Shown: in pieces, positions 6,697-10,906 of the stretch
Layout of the letters: each line of letters opens with the position of its first letter
How positions within the stretch are numbered: the stretch's first letter is position 1
Assembly (NCBI GenBank): GCA_030614245.1
Contig: JAUWKK010000056.1
Location: forward strand, 1-10,906
Direction: 5' to 3'
Origin: Planctomycetota bacterium
GTDB lineage: Bacteria; Planctomycetota; PUPC01; JABMSA01; JAUWKK01
Length of the DNA stretch: 10,906 nt
The notes under the pieces: generated by a model
Told to the model about the DNA's origin: nothing
Databases searched by the model: none
What the model saw: the letters and a program-made list of their open reading frames with translations, nothing else
Position numbers and translations under genes: made by a program

Positions 6697-7608
6697 ATGG
6701 CTGCTGATGGAGCAATCGACCGAGGGACGCTGCCGACCGAACGGATAAACGCGGCATCGGCTGATATCGACACCATGTCGTCACGCGAGATTGCCGGCGT
6801 CATGAATGCCGAAGATGCGAGCGTGGCAGCGGCGGTGCGCGGTGAACTCGATGCGGTCGCGAAGCTGATCGATCTTGCGGTCGGGCGGTTCCGCCGGGGC
6901 GGGCGGCTGTTTTACGTCGGTGCCGGCACGAGCGGCCGCTTGGGCGTGCTCGATGCCTCGGAATGCCCGCCGACGTTCGGAACCCATCCGGAGATGGTTC
7001 AGGGCATCATAGCCGGTGGCCCCGCGGCGCTGGTGCGGTCATCGGCAGGCAAGGAGGATATCGCAGCCGACGGTGCGCGGGCGCTCGACGAGCGCGGCGC
7101 GACGGCCGGCGACATAGTGGTCGGCATCGCCGCGTGCGGGCTGACGCCCTTCGTGCACGGCGCGCTCGATCGTGCGGCGGAGATCGGCGCGGCGACGGCG
7201 CTCGTCACCTGCAACGACGATCTGCGCGACCTGCCGGGCGTTGATGTCGTCGTCGCGATACCCGTCGGGCCGGAAGTGATCGCCGGCTCGACGCGAATGA
7301 AGGCCGGCACGGCGACGAAGATGGTCCTGAATATGATCACGACCGGCGCGATGATCCGGCTGGGGAAGGTCTTCGGCAACTTGATGGTCGACCTGTCTGC
7401 CAGAAGCGCGAAGCTTCGCGATCGTGCGGTGCGGATTTTCAAGGCCGTTACCGATGCCGGCGACGACGAAGCGTGGACATGGATCGAGAAGGCAGGCGGA
7501 CGCTTGAAGATCGCCATCGTCATGCGGCAGTGTGGGCTGACAAGCGAGCAGGCCGAGCAGCGGCTGGCGGAGTGCAACGGGCTTCTGAAGCACGCTCTCG
7601 ACCGGTGA
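6697..7608 (+). CDS. murQ: N-acetylmuramic acid 6-phosphate etherase
   Basis: A 303-residue SIS-fold etherase. It converts MurNAc-6-phosphate to GlcNAc-6-phosphate and D-lactate, the step after AnmK. The signature motifs are PTERINAAS (13-21), the sugar-phosphate site GAGTSGRLGVLDASECPPTFG (75-95, with E89), E120 in AGKEDIAADG, and GSTRMKAGTATKMVLNM (197-213). E89 and E120 correspond to the two glutamates regarded as catalytic in the family. One normally conserved stretch, GIAASGRTP in E. coli, reads GIAACGLTP (143-151), changing Ser to Cys and Arg to Leu; activity is still likely. A GGGAGGG ribosome site (6686-6692) lies in the 13-nt gap from anmK. No MurNAc-PTS transporter gene is in view, so the likely substrate is recycled anhydro-MurNAc. 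Confidence 0.96.
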   Translation: MAADGAIDRGTLPTERINAASADIDTMSSREIAGVMNAEDASVAAAVRGELDAVAKLIDLAVGRFRRGGRLFYVGAGTSGRLGVLDASECPPTFGTHPEMVQGIIAGGPAALVRSSAGKEDIAADGARALDERGATAGDIVVGIAACGLTPFVHGALDRAAEIGAATALVTCNDDLRDLPGVDVVVAIPVGPEVIAGSTRMKAGTATKMVLNMITTGAMIRLGKVFGNLMVDLSARSAKLRDRAVRIFKAVTDAGDDEAWTWIEKAGGRLKIAIVMRQCGLTSEQAEQRLAECNGLLKHALDR

Positions 7609-7656
7609 CGGGACATACCGTCCGGCGCTTCCGCCGCTCACGGGCTTCCTTTTCCC

Positions 7657-7685
7657 TTGTCTCAAGCTGCCGGCGGTGCTAACAT
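7657..7685 (+). promoter_or_regulatory. Possible promoter of the cupin gene
   Basis: TTGTCT (7657-7662) and TAACAT (7680-7685) are separated by 17 nt, each 4 of 6 to consensus, in the 121-nt gap after murQ. Spacing is ideal but the hexamers are mediocre. A short GACGG/CCGTC hairpin (7607-7622) overlaps the murQ stop but lacks a T-run. Confidence 0.35.
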
Positions 7686-7717
7686 TCACTTGTGCTCCAA
7701 TTCGGCGGCGCTGTCGC

Positions 7718-7722
7718 AGGAG
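7718..7722 (+). promoter_or_regulatory. Ribosome-binding site that decides the TTG start of the cupin gene
   Basis: AGGAG is followed by 7 nt to the TTG at 7730. A TGA stop in the same frame at 7724-7726 excludes any earlier start, and no ATG near the N terminus has a comparable site. Confidence 0.65.
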
Positions 7723-7729
7723 ATGAGAT

Positions 7730-8074
7730 TTGGGAGAAGAGCAGCATATCGTAAAACATTTGGATGATGTCACGGGCGTGCCGTGTCCGTGCGGGATGAG
7801 CCGCCGGATCATAACGAAGAACGACAGCAACGTCGCCGGGCTGCACGTGACGCAGATCCGCGATGCAGCCGTGCATTACCACAAGCAGACGACAGAGCTG
7901 TATTACGTCCTCGAGGGCAGCGGCACTATGCTGCTGGATGGCGATGAGATAGCGATCCGGCCCGGGACGGCTATCATGATCCCGCCGGGCTGCCGTCACG
8001 CGGGCCGGGGTGAGTTCAAGGCCGTGATCGTTACTGTGCCGCCCTTCGAGGCGGACGATGAATACGTCGATTAG
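7730..8074 (+). CDS. Small single-domain cupin protein
   Basis: A 114-residue protein starting at TTG. Cupin motif 1 is seen as VHYHKQTTELYYVLEGSG (48-65) and motif 2 as IRPGTAIMIPPGCRHAG (76-92). H49, H51, E56 and H90 are the expected metal ligands, so a divalent metal is probably bound in a small beta barrel. The Asn often found at the end of motif 2 is not present. The N terminus (about 1-36) includes PCPCGMSRR with two close cysteines (C19, C21), of unknown role. Such proteins act as isomerases, dioxygenases or ligand sensors, and the substrate cannot be predicted here. The gene stands alone between murQ and the HEAT gene on the same strand, so a link to sugar or cell-wall metabolism is only a guess. 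Confidence 0.85.
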   Translation: MGEEQHIVKHLDDVTGVPCPCGMSRRIITKNDSNVAGLHVTQIRDAAVHYHKQTTELYYVLEGSGTMLLDGDEIAIRPGTAIMIPPGCRHAGRGEFKAVIVTVPPFEADDEYVD

Positions 8075-8123
8075 CCCGAGAGACGGTGGAAGGCGCCTGA
8101 GGCCGTCCAACGCCTGAAAACAT

Positions 8124-8128
8124 GGAGG
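8124..8128 (+). promoter_or_regulatory. Ribosome-binding site of the HEAT-repeat gene
   Basis: GGAGG lies 4 nt before the ATG at 8133 and 7 nt before a second, adjacent ATG at 8136. Spacing favours the second ATG slightly, which would remove one Met from the protein. Confidence 0.6.
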
Positions 8129-8132
8129 AACG

Positions 8133-8900
8133 ATGATGGACGAATCGGTGCAGAAGTTGATAGGGCAGTTGCAAGACTTTCGCACGCGGCGCGAGGCGAA
8201 GCTTCGGCTCAGGTCGATGGGATCGGCCGTGGTCGAGCCGCTGCTGGCGGCGCTGCGCGATCAATCGGAAGGTGTGCGGTGGGCGGTTGTGTCGATCCTC
8301 GGCGAGATCGGCGACAAGCAGGCCGTCGAGCCGCTCGTCGAGGCGCTTGGCGACAGCAGTATCGTGGGAGCTGTTGCGAATGCACTGAAGGCGATAACGG
8401 GTGAGGATTTCGGCGAGAACGCCGACCGCTGGACGCGCTGGCTCCGAGGCGAGCCGGTGGGTGCCCGGCAGCCGAGCGCAGCCGGCAGGGCGCCGCTGAC
8501 GGACGCCGAACTCGTACGCAAGGGGCTGAAGGGCGTCGCCGACGAAATCCAGGAATCCGGCGATCTTTACATCGCGAAAATCCGACTCAAGGACGGCCGG
8601 CAGCAGACGGTTCGCATCAATCCAGCCTTCAAGGATTCCGATGACAATGCCGTGGTACTGATCGAGACGGTCTGCGGGCCGGCATCGGCGAAGCACCACG
8701 ACTGGGCGCTGCGGCAGAACCTCAAGCTGCCCTTCGGCGCGATCGCGGTTCGCGACATCGGCAATAAGCCGCACTATGTGATGGTCAACACGCTGCTGCG
8801 GGCAACAGCCGATCCGCCCGAGATATACTCATCCGCCCAGACTATCGCTCAGTGGGGCGATGCAATCGAAAAGGCGCTCCTGAAAGAGGATGTCCATTAG
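8133..8900 (+). CDS. HEAT-repeat protein with an unassigned C-terminal domain
   Basis: A 255-residue soluble protein. Residues 5-90 contain helical HEAT/PBS-lyase-like repeats, for example MGSAVVEPLLAALRDQSEGV (29-48) and then RWAVVSILGEIGDKQAVEPL (49-68). The ITGEDFGENADRWTRWL stretch (88-104) is a cap often seen after such repeats in planctomycete-type proteins. A linker (about 106-120) leads to a second domain (122-250). There, LRQNLKLPFGAIAVRDIG, KPHYVMVNTLLRATADPPEI and a final helix ending AIEKALL recall the small alpha/beta fold of YbjN or type III chaperones; that comparison is by eye and weak. HEAT repeats usually bind proteins. The gene overlaps the following nucleotidyltransferase gene by 11 nt, so a functional link is plausible. 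The true function is unknown. Confidence 0.8.
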   Translation: MMDESVQKLIGQLQDFRTRREAKLRLRSMGSAVVEPLLAALRDQSEGVRWAVVSILGEIGDKQAVEPLVEALGDSSIVGAVANALKAITGEDFGENADRWTRWLRGEPVGARQPSAAGRAPLTDAELVRKGLKGVADEIQESGDLYIAKIRLKDGRQQTVRINPAFKDSDDNAVVLIETVCGPASAKHHDWALRQNLKLPFGAIAVRDIGNKPHYVMVNTLLRATADPPEIYSSAQTIAQWGDAIEKALLKEDVH

Positions 8901-10317
8901 CCGAATGATGCCGAACGAACGGGAACTCCGCGAGTTGACCTCGAAATACGGCCAGGATCACGTCTGGCGCTGGTGGCCCGAGCTTGACGACGACAGCCGA
9001 GGGAGACTGCTGGCCGACCTTGCCCGCGTTGACTTCGCTCAGCTCGACAGCCTGGTGAAAGAATACATCGAATCGCCGCCTGCGAAGTTCAGCGGCGCAC
9101 TTGAGCCTGCCGAGATTCTCTCCGCACCTGCGAGCGAGCAGGCGCGCCGCAGAGAGGCAAACGCATTGGCCGAGGGCGAGAATGCCTTGCGTGAAGGCAA
9201 GGTAGCCGCACTCGTCGTGGCCGGCGGCCAGGGAACGCGCCTCGGCTTCGACAGGCCGAAGGGCGCGTTTCCGATCACGCCGATACGCGCCAAATCGCTG
9301 TTCCAACTGCACGCAGAGCGCATCCGCGCCGCATCGAGCCGTTACGGCCGGCCGATCCCCTGGTGCATAATGACCAGCGAGGCTACTGATGCCGCAACCC
9401 GCGAGTTCTTCCGCGAGCACGACAACTTCGGATTGCCCGGCGGCGACGTCTTCTTCTTCGTGCAGGACGTGATGCCGAGCGTCGACGGGAGCGGCAGGCG
9501 GCTGCTGGCCCGGAAGGGCAGGCTCGCGATGAGCCCCAACGGCCACGGCGGCACGATCGCCGCGCTCTTCCGCGGCGGCACGCTGGATGCGCTCGCCGAG
9601 CGGGGCATCGAGATCATATCATATTTCCAGGTCGACAACGTTCTGGTCAAGCCGGTCGATCCTGTCTTCATCGGCTATCACGTGAGCCGCTCCGCCGAGA
9701 TGTCGTCGAAGGTGCTCCACAAACGCGAGTGGGCCGAGAAGCTCGGCATCATCGGACGCTCCGGCGGGGGCAATCTCATCATTGAATACATGAATATGCA
9801 CGAGAAGACGCTCAAGCAGGTCAGCCCCAACGGCCATCTCAAGTACTGGGCCGGCAGCATCGCGATCCACCTGTTCGACCTCGATTTCATCCGCCGGCTG
9901 AACGAGACCGGCACGGAACTGCCATACCATGCATCGGAGAAGAAGATCCCGCATATCAACGAGACCGGTGTTCTGGTAAAGCCGCCCGAGCCGAACGGGC
10001 TGAAGTTCGAGCGATTCGTGTTCGACGCCCTGCCGCATGCACGCGAGATCGCGACGATGGAAATCCGCCGGGAGGAGGAATTCTCGCCGGTCAAGAACTC
10101 CGACGAAAAGGGCGTCGATTGCCCGAGCGTTGCCAGGGCCGACTTGCAGAAGCGCTGGGGCCGCTGGCTCGACGAATGCGACGTCCATTACCCTGTCGAG
10201 GAAGACGGCACACCGGCAATTCGCATCGAGATCAGCCCGCTCACGGCGCTCGACGCCGACGAACTGCGGCATAAACTGCCCGATGATTTCAGTGTGACGG
10301 GAGATGTGGATCTGTAG
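8890..10317 (+). CDS. UAP1/UDPGP-family UDP-sugar pyrophosphorylase
   Basis: A 475-residue nucleotidyltransferase of the UDPGP family, most like eukaryotic UAP1. The likely reaction is UTP plus GlcNAc-1-phosphate (possibly GalNAc-1-P or Glc-1-P) to UDP-sugar plus diphosphate. The UTP-binding loop VAGGQGTRLGFDRPKG (110-125) precedes SPNGHGGTIAAL (215-226), QVDNVLVKPVDPVFIGY (247-263), VLHKREWAEKLGIIGRSGGG (275-294), KFERFVFDALP (372-382) and REEEFSPVKNSD (394-405). The last two and the VDN block are the UAP1 hallmarks, rather than those of GalU or GlmU. The N-terminal helical segment (8-100) is also typical. The ATG at 8890 overlaps the HEAT gene stop, with AAAGAGG directly against it. ATGs at 8905 or 8908, just past that stop, are alternatives; coupled translation is likely. 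It converges on the methyltransferase gene. UDP-GlcNAc supply would fit the cell-wall genes; substrate choice is unproven. Confidence 0.9.
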   Translation: MSISRMMPNERELRELTSKYGQDHVWRWWPELDDDSRGRLLADLARVDFAQLDSLVKEYIESPPAKFSGALEPAEILSAPASEQARRREANALAEGENALREGKVAALVVAGGQGTRLGFDRPKGAFPITPIRAKSLFQLHAERIRAASSRYGRPIPWCIMTSEATDAATREFFREHDNFGLPGGDVFFFVQDVMPSVDGSGRRLLARKGRLAMSPNGHGGTIAALFRGGTLDALAERGIEIISYFQVDNVLVKPVDPVFIGYHVSRSAEMSSKVLHKREWAEKLGIIGRSGGGNLIIEYMNMHEKTLKQVSPNGHLKYWAGSIAIHLFDLDFIRRLNETGTELPYHASEKKIPHINETGVLVKPPEPNGLKFERFVFDALPHAREIATMEIRREEEFSPVKNSDEKGVDCPSVARADLQKRWGRWLDECDVHYPVEEDGTPAIRIEISPLTALDADELRHKLPDDFSVTGDVDL

Positions 10318-10351
10318 CAGCGAGAGAGCCCCCCACCACAATCTCGCCCCC

Positions 10352-10906
10352 CTACCCCGCAAACGTCCCGCGGCGGCGGGCAGCCGCGAACAGGATGACG
10401 GCGGCCGTCGCCGCTACGTTCAGCGAGTCGCCCGCCGACGCCATCGGTATTCTCACCCGGGCATCGCAGGCTTGCTCTACGCCGTCCGCGAGGCCCGAGC
10501 CTTCCTGCCCCAGCACAACCGCAACTCCACCGGACAGGTCGGCATCGAGGTAGCTCTGCTCGGCACGCTGATCGCACGCGAGCAGGCGCACGCCGCTCGC
10601 CCGCGCACGTTCGACGAACTCATCGAACGCCGCATCGGCCACGACGGGCAGATGCAGCGCCGAGCCGGCGGAGGCGCGTATTGCCTTCGCGTTGAACGGT
10701 GATGCACCACCGGCGAGCACCACCACGCCACTTGCGCCGGCGGCGTGAGCCGTGCGGACTATCGTGCCGACGTTGCCGGGATCCTGCACGCCCGCCGCTA
10801 CGGCGATCAGCGGCTCCGGCGGGCGCAGCACATCGGCGAGCGTATGCTCGGGCAGGCGGACGGCCGCCGCTATGCCCTGGTGACTGCAGACATTGCTGAT
10901 AGAATC
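10352..10906 (-). CDS. SpoU/TrmH-family RNA 2'-O-ribose methyltransferase (5' end beyond the window)
   Basis: The visible part is 184 residues, the C-terminal catalytic SPOUT domain. The frame stays open to the window edge, so the N terminus is missing; the GTG at 10831 is internal. SHQG (fragment 8-11) and PLIAVAAGVQDPGNVGTIVR (32-51, with the motif 1 Asn and Arg) start the domain. VVLGQEGSGLADGV (130-143) is motif 2 and VRIPMASAGDSLNVAATAAV (151-170) is motif 3, which together form the trefoil-knot AdoMet site. The layout fits enzymes that methylate rRNA or tRNA riboses, and the exact target (RlmB-like, TsnR-like or other) cannot be told. Its TAG stop lies 34 nt from the convergent pyrophosphorylase gene, with no obvious terminator between them. 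Confidence 0.92.
   Translation of the reverse strand, partial: DSISNVCSHQGIAAAVRLPEHTLADVLRPPEPLIAVAAGVQDPGNVGTIVRTAHAAGASGVVVLAGGASPFNAKAIRASAGSALHLPVVADAAFDEFVERARASGVRLLACDQRAEQSYLDADLSGGVAVVLGQEGSGLADGVEQACDARVRIPMASAGDSLNVAATAAVILFAAARRRGTFAG

Noticed and set aside
7602..7625. Bulged hairpin overlapping the murQ stop codon as a terminator
   Set aside because: GACGG/CCGTC can pair, but no T-run follows and the next bases are GC-rich.
7039..7830. Open frame of 263 codons on the minus strand across murQ and the cupin start
   Set aside because: It is antisense to murQ, whose signature motifs are intact. The translated product is Arg-rich, low-complexity and has no recognisable domain.
9672..9687. 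CACGTG inside the pyrophosphorylase gene as a third parS site
   Set aside because: Only about 10 of 16 positions match the consensus, and the arms are not a proper inverted repeat. A similar CACGTG at about 7845 in the cupin gene fails for the same reason.

Overview
The window looks like chromosomal DNA of a GC-rich, uncultured-type bacterium with a peptidoglycan wall. Three things suggest a PVC or planctomycete-like lineage, or a neighbouring candidate phylum: an LL-diaminopimelate aminotransferase, a UAP1-type UDP-sugar pyrophosphorylase, and HEAT-repeat and Ser/Thr-kinase-like proteins. The phylum is an inference from gene style only. The window has no insertion sequence, phage gene, tRNA, rRNA or CRISPR array. 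Coding density is high: the longest gene-free stretch is about 174 bases (4080-4253), and no gap exceeds 300.

Minus strand, 20 to about 2924: an apparent operon parA-parB-(pseudokinase). parA and parB overlap by 14 nt, and 12 nt separate parB from the third gene. The third gene encodes a membrane-anchored protein with a protein-kinase fold in which both catalytic aspartates are replaced (HGN for HRD, GLG for DFG). Two parS-like palindromes lie in the locus, one across the parA start (2908-2923) and one inside parB (1511-1526).

Plus strand, 3045 to 10317: a divergent promoter region separates parA from an ABC-2-type permease gene. After it, behind its own good promoter, comes dapL (lysine/meso-DAP synthesis). 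Then come anmK and murQ, adjacent and 13 nt apart, which are consecutive steps of peptidoglycan (anhydro-MurNAc) recycling. A small cupin gene follows, with a TTG start. Last are a HEAT-repeat protein gene and a UAP1/UDPGP-family nucleotidyltransferase gene, which overlap by 11 nt.

Minus strand, 10352 to the window edge: the 3' part of a SpoU/TrmH-family RNA 2'-O-methyltransferase, convergent with the nucleotidyltransferase.

Functionally the plus-strand genes lean towards the cell wall. DapL makes the DAP used in stem peptides. AnmK and MurQ return MurNAc to GlcNAc-6-phosphate. A UAP1-type enzyme could make UDP-GlcNAc. The minus-strand operon segregates chromosomes. The most unusual item is the tail-anchored pseudokinase encoded as the last gene of the parAB operon.
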